A stretch of DNA of 64,000 nucleotides. It comes from Nocardiopsis listeri NBRC 13360. GTDB lineage: Bacteria > Actinomycetota > Actinomycetes > Streptosporangiales > Streptosporangiaceae. The position numbers were made by a program, and so were the translations under genes. The stretch spans positions 1-64,000 of the forward strand of contig NZ_BCSH01000043.1 in the NCBI RefSeq assembly GCF_001570765.1, read 5' to 3'. Below, one piece after another: positions 35,856-46,818 of this stretch. Numbering within the stretch: the first letter of the stretch is position 1; the number at the start of each line of letters is the position of its first letter. The notes under the pieces were generated by a model, which saw nothing but the letters and a program-made list of their open reading frames with translations, did not search any database and was not told the origin of the DNA.

Positions 35856-36949
35856 ACGCGGCCTCCGGGGTCCTTCAGACCGAGCGGACCGTCCTGCGCG
35901 GGCGCGAACGCCGATTCGACGACGGCCGCGTCGACCTCCGCCAGAGTGGCCGGGGACCACTTCGGCGAACGGTCCTTGTCGATGACCTGCGCCCGGATGC
36001 CCTCCACCAGGTCCGGCCAGGTCAGCGTGGCGCAGGAGACCCGGTACTCCTGTTCCAGGACCTCCTCCAGCGAGCCCAGGGCCCGGGCGCGGCGCAGCGC
36101 GGACAGGGTGGTCTTCACCGAGGTCGGCGACTTGCCCTCGATGGTGTCGGCCGCCTTTGCCGCCTCCGGGTCCGCGTGGGCACGCAGCCGTTCGACGATC
36201 TCCTCGGCGGTGTCGGCGGAATAGCAGGAGTCGATCCACGAGCGGCGGTCGGCGAGGGTGCCCGCCGGGGCGATCTCCGCGAAGCGGCCCACCACCTCGG
36301 TGACCGCGCTCCGTGAGTCCGGGCCGGCGAGCGCGGCGGTCAGCTCGGGCAACCGCTCGGAGGGCACGAAGTGGTCGGCCAGGCCGACGTACAGGGCGTC
36401 GGCGGCCCCGATCGGCGTGCCGGTCAGCGCCAGGTGGGTGCCGGTCTCCCCGGGCGCCCGTGACAACAGGAAGGTGCCGCCCACGTCCGGGACGAACCCG
36501 ATGGTGGTCTCCGGCATGGCCACCTTGGAGCGCTCGGTGACCACACGGACTCCGCCGTGCGCGGACACCCCGACACCACCGCCCATGACGACGCCGTCCA
36601 TGAAGGCGACATAGGGCTTGGTGTAGCGGGCGATGTGGGCGTTGAGGTGGTACTCCTCCCGCCAGAAGCGGGCGGCGCCGTCATCACCGTCGACGGCGCT
36701 GGCACGGATTGCGCGGATGTCGCCGCCCGCGCACAGGCCGCGATCGCCGGCGCCGTCGACGAGCACGACGGAGACGGACTCGTCCTTCTCCCAGGAGTCG
36801 AGGGCCTCCGCGAGGACCAGGAGCATGTCGTGGTCGAGGGCGTTGATGGAACGCGGCCGGTTGAGGGTGGCGTGGGCCAGCCCCTTGTCGACCCGTAGGA
36901 GCACCGTGGCGTCGGTGTGGGCGGTGGCATCGGTGGTGGAGTCGGACAT
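35852..36949 (-). CDS. 3-hydroxyisobutyryl-CoA hydrolase (enoyl-CoA hydratase family)
   Basis: 365 aa, the length of HIBCH rather than of a 260-aa enoyl-CoA hydratase. The crotonase fold has the oxyanion segment DRGLCAGGDIRAIR and MDGVVMGGGVGVSAHGGVRV; MPETTIGFVPDVGGTFLLSR carries the HIBCH catalytic Glu/Asp pair (PETxIGxxPDVGGxxxL). It hydrolyses 3-hydroxyisobutyryl-CoA to release 3-hydroxyisobutyrate for MmsB, coded by the overlapping next gene. Its stop overlaps the mmsB start, and its start is close to the acyl-CoA dehydrogenase stop. Confidence 0.9.
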   Translation of the reverse strand: MSDSTTDATAHTDATVLLRVDKGLAHATLNRPRSINALDHDMLLVLAEALDSWEKDESVSVVLVDGAGDRGLCAGGDIRAIRASAVDGDDGAARFWREEYHLNAHIARYTKPYVAFMDGVVMGGGVGVSAHGGVRVVTERSKVAMPETTIGFVPDVGGTFLLSRAPGETGTHLALTGTPIGAADALYVGLADHFVPSERLPELTAALAGPDSRSAVTEVVGRFAEIAPAGTLADRRSWIDSCYSADTAEEIVERLRAHADPEAAKAADTIEGKSPTSVKTTLSALRRARALGSLEEVLEQEYRVSCATLTWPDLVEGIRAQVIDKDRSPKWSPATLAEVDAAVVESAFAPAQDGPLGLKDPGGRV

Positions 36950-38091
36950 CAGGCGGCCCCGGTGAGTCCGCGAGCGATGATCAGGCTCATGATCTCGTTG
37001 GTTCCTTCCAGGATTCGGTGCACCCTCAGGTCGCGCACGATCTTCTCAATTCCGTATTCGGCGAGGTAGCCGTACCCCCCGTGCAACTGGAGGGCGTGGT
37101 CGGCGACGGTGTAGCCGGCCTCCGTGGCGAATCGCTTGGCCATGGCGCACAGGTGCGCGGCGTCGGGGTCACCGGCGTCCAGAGCCGCGGCGGCCCGCCA
37201 CAGCAGGGAGCGCGCGGCCTCCAGTTCGGTGGCCATCTCCGCCAACCGGAAACGCAGCGCCTGGGCGTTGATGAGGGGGACCCCGAAGGCCTCACGTTCA
37301 CCCAGATAGGACACGGTGTCCTCCAGGGCTCGCCGGGCACCGCCCAGTGAGCAGGCGGCGATACCGAGACGGCCGCCGTTGAGGCCGTTCATGGCGATAC
37401 GGAACCCGTCGCCCTCCGCGCCCAACCGCCGGTCGGCGGGCAGGCGAACCCCGTCCAGGAGGACCTGTCGGGTGGGTTGGGCGTTCCAGCCCATCTTCGC
37501 CTCGTCGCCCCCGAAGGACAGCCCGGGGTCGTCGCGGTGCACGATGAACGCGGAGACGCCGGTGGCCCCGTCGCCGCCGGTGCGGGCCATCACCACGTAC
37601 ACCTCGGAGGCGCCCGCCCCGGAGATGAACTGCTTGGTACCGGACAGTACGTAGTGGTCGCCGTCGCGGACCGCCCGGGTGGTGAGGGACGCGGCGTCGG
37701 AACCGGTTTCGGGTTCGGTCAGGCAGTAGCTGCCCAGGGCCTGCATGGTGCACAGGTTCGGCAGCCACCGAACGCGCTGGGCGTCGTCGCCGTAGCGATC
37801 GATCATCCAGGCGACCATGTTGTGGATCGACAGGTACCCGGCCACGGACGGACAGCCGGTGGCCAGCGCATCGAAGGCGAGGACACCGTCCATCCTGGTC
37901 AAGCCGGTGCCCCCGAACTCCTCGGAGACGTAGAGACCGCCCATACCGAGTTCGGCGGCCTTGCGGAGCACGTCGAGGGGAAAGTGCCTGGCCTGGTCCC
38001 ACTCGACGGCGTGCGGTGCGAGGTGTTCGTCGGCGAAGGCGCGCGCGGTCTCGGTGAGGGCGCGCTGTTCGTCGGTGAGGGCGGCGTTCAT
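36949..38091 (-). CDS. Acyl-CoA dehydrogenase (likely isobutyryl-CoA)
   Basis: 380 aa; the ATG at 38091 overlaps the mmsA stop by 4 bp, so longer upstream frames are rejected. FAD-dependent. Signatures: YCLTEPETGSDAASLTTRAV, GTKQFISGAGASEVYVVMAR, the catalytic Glu region YGIEKIVRDLRVHRILEGTN (E of LEGTNEI) and LQLHGGYGYLAEYG. The operon context with mmsA, HIBCH and mmsB points to isobutyryl-CoA oxidation in valine breakdown. It passes electrons to ETF. Confidence 0.92.
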   Translation of the reverse strand: MNAALTDEQRALTETARAFADEHLAPHAVEWDQARHFPLDVLRKAAELGMGGLYVSEEFGGTGLTRMDGVLAFDALATGCPSVAGYLSIHNMVAWMIDRYGDDAQRVRWLPNLCTMQALGSYCLTEPETGSDAASLTTRAVRDGDHYVLSGTKQFISGAGASEVYVVMARTGGDGATGVSAFIVHRDDPGLSFGGDEAKMGWNAQPTRQVLLDGVRLPADRRLGAEGDGFRIAMNGLNGGRLGIAACSLGGARRALEDTVSYLGEREAFGVPLINAQALRFRLAEMATELEAARSLLWRAAAALDAGDPDAAHLCAMAKRFATEAGYTVADHALQLHGGYGYLAEYGIEKIVRDLRVHRILEGTNEIMSLIIARGLTGAA

Positions 38092-39587
38092 CGCACGACC
38101 GGAATCGTGAACTCCGCGCCCTCCTTGACCCCGGAGGGCCAACGCGAGGTGACCGTCTTGGTCCGGGTGTAGAAACGGATCGAGTCCGGTCCGTGCTGGT
38201 TGAGGTCGCCGAAACCGGACCGCTTCCAGCCGCCGAAGTTGTGGTAGGCGATCGGCACCGGAATGGGCACGTTCACGCCGACCATTCCGGTGTTCACCCG
38301 GTGCGAGAAGTCGCGAGCGGTGTCTCCATCACGAGTGAAGATGGCGACTCCGTTGCCGTACTCGTGTTCGCTGGGCAGACGCAGGGCCTCCTCGTAGTCG
38401 GCGGCGCGCACCACCGACAGCACGGGCCCGAAGATCTCCTCCCGGTGGATCCGCATGTCGGGGGTGACCCGGTCGAACAGCGACGGACCGGCGAAGAAGC
38501 CCTCCTCGTGGCCGGGCACGGTGTGGCCGCGACCGTCCACCACCAGGTCGGCGCCCTCCTCCACGCCCGACGCGACGTATTCGTCGACCCGTTGGAGGGC
38601 TTCGCGCGAGACCAACGGGCCGAAGTCCGCGTCGGGGTCGTCGGAGGCGCCCACCCGGAGTCCCGCGATGCGGTCCTTGAGCTTGGCGACCAGCGCGTCG
38701 GCGGTCTCCTCGCCCACCGGGACCGCGACGGAGACCGCCATGCAGCGTTCACCGGCCGACCCGTATCCGGCTCCGATCAGGGCATCCGTGACCTGGTCCA
38801 GGTCGGCGTCGGGCATGACGATCATGTGGTTCTTGGCGCCGCCGAAGCACTGGGCGCGCTTACCGTGGGCGGTGGCCGTGGAGTACACGTACTGCGCGAT
38901 GGGGGTGGAGCCCACGAACCCGATCGCGGCGATCCGCGGGTCGGTGAGCAGGGTGTCCACGGCCTCCTTGCCACCGTTGACCACGTTGAACACCCCCGGG
39001 GGCAGCCCGGCCTCGACGAATAGTTCCGCCAACATCAACGGCACGGAGGGGTCACGCTCGGACGGTTTGAGCACGAAGGCGTTACCGCAGGCCAGGGCGG
39101 GCGCGGCCTTCCACAGCGGAATCATGGCGGGGAAGTTGAACGGGGTGATGCCCGCGACCACGCCCAGGGGTTGGCGCAGGGAGTGCACGTCGATGCCGGT
39201 ACCCGCGTTGTCGGTGAACTCGCCCTTGGACAGGTGCGGAACGCCGGCGGCGAACTCCACCACCTCCAGGCCCCGTTGCAGGTCCCCGTGGGCGTCGGCG
39301 ACGGTCTTGCCGTGTTCTGCGGACAGGGCCTTGGCGATGTTCGCCCGCTCGTCCTCGACCAGTTGCAGGAAGCGGAGCAGGACCCGGGCCCTGCGCTGCG
39401 GACTCCAGGAACCCCATTCGACCTGGGCCCGCTCGGCGTCGGTGATGATCTGCTCGGTCTCGGTCCGATCCGCGAGCGGTACCCGCGCCTGGACCCTTCC
39501 GGTGTTGGGGTCGTAGACGTCGCCGAAGACGCCCGACCGGCCGTGGACCTTCTCGCCCTGCACGAAATGCGTCAGCTCACTGACCAT
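38088..39587 (-). CDS. mmsA: Methylmalonate-semialdehyde dehydrogenase (CoA-acylating)
   Basis: 499 aa. ATG at 39587 is chosen because GGAG lies nine bases before it; an in-frame ATG at 39602 has only an overlapping site. Converts methylmalonate semialdehyde plus CoA to propionyl-CoA. Features: VVAGITPFNFPAMIPLWKAA, the MMSDH-specific GGAKNHMIVMPDAD in place of the usual E-L-G-G-K, the catalytic Cys in YGSAGERCMAVSVAVPVG, and IFGPVLSVVRA. First gene of the operon; its product, propionyl-CoA, feeds the prp operon 8 kb away. Confidence 0.95.
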   Translation of the reverse strand: MVSELTHFVQGEKVHGRSGVFGDVYDPNTGRVQARVPLADRTETEQIITDAERAQVEWGSWSPQRRARVLLRFLQLVEDERANIAKALSAEHGKTVADAHGDLQRGLEVVEFAAGVPHLSKGEFTDNAGTGIDVHSLRQPLGVVAGITPFNFPAMIPLWKAAPALACGNAFVLKPSERDPSVPLMLAELFVEAGLPPGVFNVVNGGKEAVDTLLTDPRIAAIGFVGSTPIAQYVYSTATAHGKRAQCFGGAKNHMIVMPDADLDQVTDALIGAGYGSAGERCMAVSVAVPVGEETADALVAKLKDRIAGLRVGASDDPDADFGPLVSREALQRVDEYVASGVEEGADLVVDGRGHTVPGHEEGFFAGPSLFDRVTPDMRIHREEIFGPVLSVVRAADYEEALRLPSEHEYGNGVAIFTRDGDTARDFSHRVNTGMVGVNVPIPVPIAYHNFGGWKRSGFGDLNQHGPDSIRFYTRTKTVTSRWPSGVKEGAEFTIPVVR

Positions 39588-39731
39588 ACGTGTTCGCTCC
39601 ATCCTCGTGGATCACACGGTTCCTTGGCCGCGGGCGGTGACCTGACTTCCGAGGAGTTCCCCCGATCACAGTGGCGGGACCGCGCCGGACTCGCACCGGC
39701 TTCCCCGCTCCGCGGTGGGGCCACCATATAG

Positions 39732-39744
39732 TTGGACGTCCTAA
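39732..39744. promoter_or_regulatory. Candidate operator upstream of mmsA
   Basis: TTGGACGTCCTAA with the perfect core GGACGTCC, set in an AT-rich stretch (ATATAG before, TAAATC after) that stands out in this GC-rich region. It lies about 145 bp upstream of mmsA and 66 bp upstream of the divergent repeat-interrupted gene, so it could serve either. Confidence 0.45.
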
Positions 39745-39809
39745 TAAATCCAGACCCTCGACCCGGCACTTGGCGTCACCCCACTCGCGCCCGGTAGGCT
39801 CTGCGGCTT

Positions 39810-41550
<1,741 letters not shown>

Positions 41551-41600
41551 GTTCTCCGTTCTACCGGACACGGGCCGGTCACTTTCTGTAGTTTCCTGTC

Positions 41601-42494
41601 ATGCCCGGATTCGAACACGAGCTCCAGGTACGCCTGCTCCAGAACAGGCCTGAGCTCGTCCCCCTCATGCTCCGCGACACCATCGGCTTCCCCGTACCCG
41701 ACTTCGCCCACGCGGAGCTCGGATGCGGTGATCACACCAGGTTGAAGCCGAAGTCGTTCAAGTCGGACAACGTGGTCGTTCTGTACGACGAGAGCGGCCG
41801 CAAAGTACTCGCCATCGTTTCGGAGGTCCAACAGGGCCGGGACGACGACAAGCCCTACACGTGGCCCCTGTACCTGGCCACCGTGCGTGAGCAGTTGCGC
41901 TGCCCCGTGCGCCTGATGATCGTCTGTCCGGACATCGGCACCGAACGATGGGCACGCCACCCCATCGAGATCGAGACCGGCGGCGCCACCCTCAGGCCGG
42001 CGGTCCTCGGTCCCGGCAACACTCCCTACATCGACGATCTGGAGAAGGCTCGGGCCTTCCCGGAACTGGCCGTACTCTCGGCTGCGGCCCATGGGTCGCA
42101 CCTACCGGTCCTCAAAGCAGCCGAAGCCGCTCTGGACAAGCTGCCCGAACACACCCAACTTCTTTACAATGACTACATCGAGTCGAAGCTGAACGCTGCG
42201 GCACGGAAAATGTGGGAGGACCTGATGGCGACCGGCACCTACGAGTGGCAGAGCGACTTCGCCCGCAAGTACGTCGGCCAAGGCCGTGAAGAGGGTCGTC
42301 AAGAAGGCCGCGAAGAAGGCCGCGCGGAAGGCAAGCAGGAGACGCTGATCCGTTTCTTGGAAGCCACCTCGGCGACCATCAGTCTCGACTCACGGCGACG
42401 CATCGAGGAGTGCGACGACATCGGCCGGCTCGATGACTGGCTGGACAAGGCCTTCAAGTCCCGCATCACCGACGCCGACGAACTCTTCGACTGA
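41601..42494 (+). CDS. Rpn/PD-(D/E)XK nuclease-like protein
   Basis: 297 aa, starting 50 bp after the repeat-interrupted gene. The N-terminal half has a PD-(D/E)XK-like core: VVVLYDESGRKVLAIVSEVQ followed by QGRDDDKPYTWPLYLATVRE, with D-x(n)-E-x-Q as candidate metal ligands, then RCPVRLMIVCPD. The C-terminal part carries a charged helical repeat (GQGREEGRQEGREEGRAEGK) and a short helical cap, as in Rpn/YhgA-type recombination-promoting nucleases and their actinomycete relatives. Members have been linked to recombination and phage defence; activity here is inferred. It is convergent with the NB-ARC gene, and a hairpin separates them. Confidence 0.7.
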   Translation: MPGFEHELQVRLLQNRPELVPLMLRDTIGFPVPDFAHAELGCGDHTRLKPKSFKSDNVVVLYDESGRKVLAIVSEVQQGRDDDKPYTWPLYLATVREQLRCPVRLMIVCPDIGTERWARHPIEIETGGATLRPAVLGPGNTPYIDDLEKARAFPELAVLSAAAHGSHLPVLKAAEAALDKLPEHTQLLYNDYIESKLNAAARKMWEDLMATGTYEWQSDFARKYVGQGREEGRQEGREEGRAEGKQETLIRFLEATSATISLDSRRRIEECDDIGRLDDWLDKAFKSRITDADELFD

Positions 42495-42502
42495 CCTGGC
42501 GC

Positions 42503-42526
42503 GGCCGGGTCGGTTCAGGCCCGGCC
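42503..42526. terminator. Hairpin between convergent genes
   Basis: GGCCGGG and CCCGGCC arms with a 10-base loop, 8 bases after the nuclease stop and overlapping the stop codon of the NB-ARC gene. Likely a shared terminator. Confidence 0.5.
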
Positions 42527-44733
42527 CTCGATCTTGTCCCGAACACGGCCGGCGGCAGCGGCGGCACCGACCAGCTCGAAGACCTCCACCGCCCGTTCCC
42601 ACCGCTCCCCCGGTCCCCGACCGAGGTCGCCGAGGCGTTCCAGGACCTTGCCGACCTGGTAGGCGCGGTTGGCGGACACGAAACGGTCCAGGGCCTCCTC
42701 CAGCAATCCGATCGCCTGGTCGGGGTGTTCCTCTGCGATGATGCGGGCCTGGTTGACGAGGAGCTTGCCTCGTTGGCCTGGTCCCGCTTCCGGGTGACGG
42801 CGTGCTCGCGGAAGAACGACAACGAGGTCCGGTAGCACTCCAGGGCTCGTCGAGGCTCCTCGGCCAGAAGCGCCACGTCGCCCATGTGCATGTGGTGCAA
42901 CCCGAGCGCTTTGGGGCGCGTGTGGTCGAGCAGCGGCAACGATTCCTCCAGGAGGGCGCGGGCGGCTCCGGCGTCGCCTTCACGACGCTCCAGGATCCCC
43001 AGCCATTCCAGGGCCGCGCCCTGACCGCGCGGGTCGGCCCCACCACCGCGAGCGGCCGCCAAGGAGCGTTCCAGGTACGTGCGCGCCTCGGCCAGGCGTC
43101 CCTGCCCGAGCATCGCCTCGCCGCGCTGGGCCAGGACCCGGGCCAGGGCGTCGCCGTTCCCCTCGGCGTCGCGTTCGGCCGCGTCCAGCAGGGTGAGCCG
43201 TTCGTCGACGCGCCCGTTGGCGGTGAAGTACCCGTTGGTGGCCTCGGCCATGACACCGGCGTATCCAGGTGCCGGGCGGGTGCCCCGCCAGATCCGTCCG
43301 GAGCGATGGACGAAGGCCAAGATGGCGTCCATGTTCGCCTCGAACCACTCGTCGGGGCTCGGAACGCCCACACCTTGTCGGGCACTGCGTTCACGGACAT
43401 GGCGTCGGCGTTCGAGCCAGGCGTCGAAGCCCACCGCTTCGGCCTCGTGCTCGGTGGACCGGAAGTCCGGCAGGGAGCAGGGCGCCTGTGCCTCGTAGAG
43501 ATCACTGACCCGCCAGCGGTCGGTGCGCACCCGGTCCGCGGCGACGGCACCGTACAGGTAGTAGTCGGCAAAGCGCCGGTGGACCTCCCGGCGTTCGGCG
43601 GGGTCCTCGCGCTCGGCGACCAGCCGCGCGTGTTCGTAGGTGAGGTCCTCCATGACGTAGCGACCCGCCCGGTCCACCTTGACCAGACCTCGGCGCAAAA
43701 GCGCGTCCAGGGCCGCTTCGCCCTTGCCGGTGTCTGCGGGGTCGGCGTCCCCGGGGAAGGCCGCCCGGGCGAGCCAACGGTCGAAGTCCCGAGTGGGGTG
43801 CACCCCCAGGGCCCGGTACAGCAGCCGGGCGTCGGGGGCGAGCTCCCGGTAGAACACGTCGAAGACGGCGGCCGGGCGGGTGACGGTCCGGGCGGCCTCC
43901 TCCAGGTGGGCCAGACGACCCGCGTCCTCCATCCGGGAGACCAGGTCGGCGATGGCGAGCCTGGATTCGTCGCTGAGCAGTCCACCGGTGTGGCCGGCCA
44001 GCAGCGGCACCCCGGCGCACAGTCGGACCAGCCGGGCGAAGGCCTCGGGTTCACGGGCCGGGCGTTCGTCTCCGATCAGGTCCTGAAGCAGCGCGGCGAC
44101 GGTTTCGTCCGCGAGGGGGCCCAGGGGTAGGACCACGGGTCGGCGTTGGGCCAGCCCGGGCACGGGTTCGCGGCTGGTGACGACCACCACCATGCCTGCC
44201 AGGTCGGACAGGAACGGCTGCACCTGGGCTGCGGTGCGCACGTCGTCGAGGAGCACCACCACGGGTTGTTCGGCGATCTCCTGGTGGAACCGGTTGAGCT
44301 TGCCCTGGAAGGTGCCGAGCCCGGGGGCCTCGGTGTCCACCCCGACCGCGTGCAGGTACTGGTCGCACAGTTCCTCGATGCCGCGCCCCTGCCCCTCCCC
44401 GGGGTCTCCGCCGCAGGCCGCGGCGAGCTGGGCGTGGCCGAAACGGCGGCGGTTCCGCAGGATCCAGGTGAGCGCGGTGGTGGTCTTGCCGATGCCGGGC
44501 GGCCCGACCAGGTTGAGCAGCAGGCTCTGTTCGGACTCCAGGGCGTGGTCGAGTCGGGCGTCGAGCGCGGCCAGTTCGTCGTTCCGGTTCTGGAAGAGGG
44601 TGGTCTCGCGCTGAGGGACGATCCGGATGGCCTTCGCGGTGCTCTGACGGAGGTCCATCGAGGCATGGACCACACCCGCCTGGATGTGGACGCCTTGGTT
44701 CTGACCGTGGGAGGTGTTGTATGTGCCGCTCAC
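42515..44733 (-). pseudogene. NB-ARC/STAND ATPase with TPR repeats, frameshifted near its end
   Basis: GTG start at 44733 (AGGATGGGG upstream). The N-terminus GTYNTSHGQNQGVHIQAGVV resembles the short Gly/Gln motif found before actinobacterial NB-ARC domains. The P-loop is LVGPPGIGKTTTALTW, Walker B VVVLLDDV, sensor VVVVTSREPVPGL and the GLPL equivalent GVPLLAGHTGG. TPR helices follow. Near 42770 the frame breaks: one frame reads TRKRDQANE, and the next TPR (GKLLVNQARIIAEEHPDQAI, then GLLEEALDRFVS) continues in another frame to 42515. One missing G (GAGGGC to GAGGC) explains it. Either a recent mutation or a sequence error; otherwise the gene looks intact. Role: NLR-like signalling ATPase. Confidence 0.8.
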
Positions 44734-45008
44734 AGCGCCCCATCCTGGCCGAGAAGGACGGCGCCCACCAGCCCCACAGGTCGGGACGGGTTGTCCGGTA
44801 CCGGTCACGGTGTGTTCCCGGTACCCGACTCAGGCGGCACCCCTTGGCGGCGCATCCTCCCCGACCACCTGTTGGGTCGGACGCCGCCATGCGCACGGTG
44901 GTCTGGGGTATGAGCGCCGTGGGCATGGCGGCCGGTGGTGTCCTTCGGTCGTCGGCTCACCGATCTGGTGCGCGAGCACGACGTCTGAGGCGATGGCCCT
45001 CCGGCGGC

Positions 45009-45602
45009 TCAGCTCCCCAGGGTGCGGAGCATCCGGTGTGCCTCGTCCATGCGGTGTGGGAAGGCGTCCGGGCTGTCGGCCAGCTTCATGGCGGTCAGTT
45101 CACAGGCCATGGCGGTGTGCGCGGCCAGGACCGCGGTGCTCTCCTCCGTTCCCGCCTCGACCAGGGCTCCGGCGAGACGGAGCGCCCGTTGCTGCCGGGT
45201 GAGCAGGTAACGGGAACGCAGGTCCACGCTCTCCCGGAGCAGGCGGACCAACACCGCCGAGTGCGCCGGCGACAGTGACGCGTGGGGCCGGGCGACCGCG
45301 CCGGCCTCCCGGATCAGGCCGATCGCCGCGGCCAGGTCGGTGCCGGGCGAGCGCCCGGACTTGGCCCGAACATAGGCGCACATGTGATCCACCTCGGCGG
45401 CGTCGTCGGCGAAGAGGACCTGCTGCTTGTCGCCGAAGTACCGGAAGAAGGTGGTGCGGCCGACCTCGGCCCGCTCGGCGATGGCCGCGACGGTCACGTT
45501 GTCGAATCCGTGTTCGGAGAAGAGTTGGAAGGCGGCTGACACGATCGTGGCCCGCGCCTTACGTCGTTTGCGCGCGTGGAGCGTGTCCGGGGGGTGTTGC
45601 AT
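45009..45602 (-). CDS. TetR-family regulator
   Basis: 197 aa. Helix-turn-helix at residues about 14-60: ATIVSAAFQLFSEHGFDNVT, VAAIAERAEVGRTTFFRYFG with DKQQVLFAD, the classical TetR pattern. The C-terminal ligand domain is helical and of normal length (HASLSPAHSAVLVRLLRESV). Family members repress nearby genes until a small ligand binds. Upstream lies a structured intergenic region and a broken BNR-like gene; downstream only fragmentary sequence, so the target is not evident. Confidence 0.88.
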   Translation of the reverse strand: MQHPPDTLHARKRRKARATIVSAAFQLFSEHGFDNVTVAAIAERAEVGRTTFFRYFGDKQQVLFADDAAEVDHMCAYVRAKSGRSPGTDLAAAIGLIREAGAVARPHASLSPAHSAVLVRLLRESVDLRSRYLLTRQQRALRLAGALVEAGTEESTAVLAAHTAMACELTAMKLADSPDAFPHRMDEAHRMLRTLGS

Positions 45603-46124
45603 GAGGCGACCCTATCGATGGGAACTCGGTCCTTCTTGGTACGCGGGGCCGTCCATAGGGACGGTGGTCCCGAAACGAACCAGGAGACCGAGAGAGCGGG
45701 AAATCGTCCGGGCTGTTGGAGGGGTGGGATACGACCGGCGACCGTGGGCCTGGGGGAGCTTCGGCTAACCACCGGTTGGCCCGGGATTTTATTGCAAAGA
45801 GGCATGGGAGTGGCAACCGCCTTCCTCTGACCGGGAACCCCTGCTCGGAAAGGGTTCCCCCCTGGCGGAAGTTATGCCTCTTGGGGCGCCCTTTTCCCAG
45901 GAGTTCCCCGAAACCTCGTATAAACCATCGAGGGTAAACCGTTCGGGTTCCTTACTATTAACTTTCCGAGACGTCCGGAAACCCTCCACACAGCGCGATC
46001 GATCGCCTGTCGGCACGTATCGGACACCCGGTCTTCACTTTCCGATGACCTCCCTCCAGTCGGGATCCCGGCTTGGCGGCGCCCCGCGCAACGGTGGAGA
46101 CCTGGCTCACGCCACGGGGTGCCA
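45603..46124. other. Long gene-free region, relatively AT-rich
   Basis: About 520 bases between the TetR start and the BNR-like pseudogene, with lower GC than its surroundings. It holds the nested inverted repeats at 45797-45882. No convincing coding frame is present, although an uninterrupted frame runs in from 45874. It presumably contains the tetR promoter. Confidence 0.5.
45797..45882. ncRNA. Candidate structured RNA element (three nested helices)
   Basis: Three inverted repeats are nested on one axis: AAGAGGCAT with ATGCCTCTT (45797-45805, 45874-45882), CCGCC with GGCGG (45817-45821, 45864-45868) and GGGAACCC with GGGTTCCC (45833-45840, 45852-45859). The helices are separated by asymmetric internal loops, giving a long imperfect hairpin of 86 nt. 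I do not recognise a known riboswitch class. It could act on either strand; on the minus strand it would lie in the tetR leader. Confidence 0.35.
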
Positions 46125-46817
46125 CATGGCATATCTCCTGCTCATAGGCACACGCAAGGGACTGTTCACCGCACGCGGCGAGGATCGACGCACGTGGGAA
46201 CCGGACGGTCCGCATCGACTCGACGAGGCCGACGACGCCGACACCGTCTACGCGGATGTGGAACCGCACGCGCTGTTCCGATCCACCGACGGTGGCGACA
46301 GCTTCACCCTGGGCAGGGCCCTGTGGGAACACCCCCACCGTGCGGAATGGTTCCCCTGCGCGGGTGGCGGCGGCCTCCGACGGCTCGTTCTACGCGCAGA
46401 ACCACCACGGGGTCCACCACAGCTCCGCCCCGCCACCGTTGGATGGAGCCGGATCGAGACCGGGCTGCCCACCGACCTCGGTTTCGCCGTGGTCGCCCAC
46501 CCGCACCGCCCGGAGTCGGCGTGGAACCTCCCCGTGGTGAGCCAGGAGGTGCACCTGCCACCGGGCAACCGGCTGAGCGCCTACCGCACCGACGACTCCG
46601 GAGCCACGTGGCGGGCGGTCGACGACGGTCTGCCACAGGGTCCCTACTCGGGATCGCGCTGCGCGACGCGGCCTGCGCCGACGGAGCGAACGTGCCCGGT
46701 TCCTACTTCGGTACCCGCGACGGCGACGTGTACGCGACCACGGACGACGGCGATCGCCGGCACCAGGTCACCGCGCACCTTCCCGACGTGTTGTCCGTAC
46801 GCGCGGTGGAGGTGTGA
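46125..46817 (+). pseudogene. Broken BNR/WD40-like repeat (sialidase-fold) gene
   Basis: Begins intact with MAYLLLIGTRKGLFTARGED and DRRTWEPDGPH, typical of actinobacterial BNR-repeat glycosyl-hydrolase-like proteins of about 370 aa. It then carries deletions (the text jumps to YADVEPHALFRSTDGGDSFT) and at least three frame changes: FYAQNHHGVHHSS in a second frame, ETGLPTDLGFAVVAHPHRPE back in the first, and ALRDAACADGANVPGSYFGT with RDGDVYATTDDGD in a third, ending LPDVLSVRAVEV at 46817. Total length is far below the family norm. Relatives are often paired with a MoaD-like gene, as here. Confidence 0.75.
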
Positions 46818-46818
46818 G

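Noticed and set aside
44880-44989. Possible C-terminal gene tail ending FGRRLTDLVREHDV on the plus strand
   Set aside because: Only about 15 residues look protein-like, with no family assignment and no continuous upstream frame; too little to call even a relic.
45874-46124. An in-frame upstream extension of the BNR-like gene from 45874
   Set aside because: Composition is not like coding sequence of this genome, and family similarity begins exactly at the ATG at 46125.
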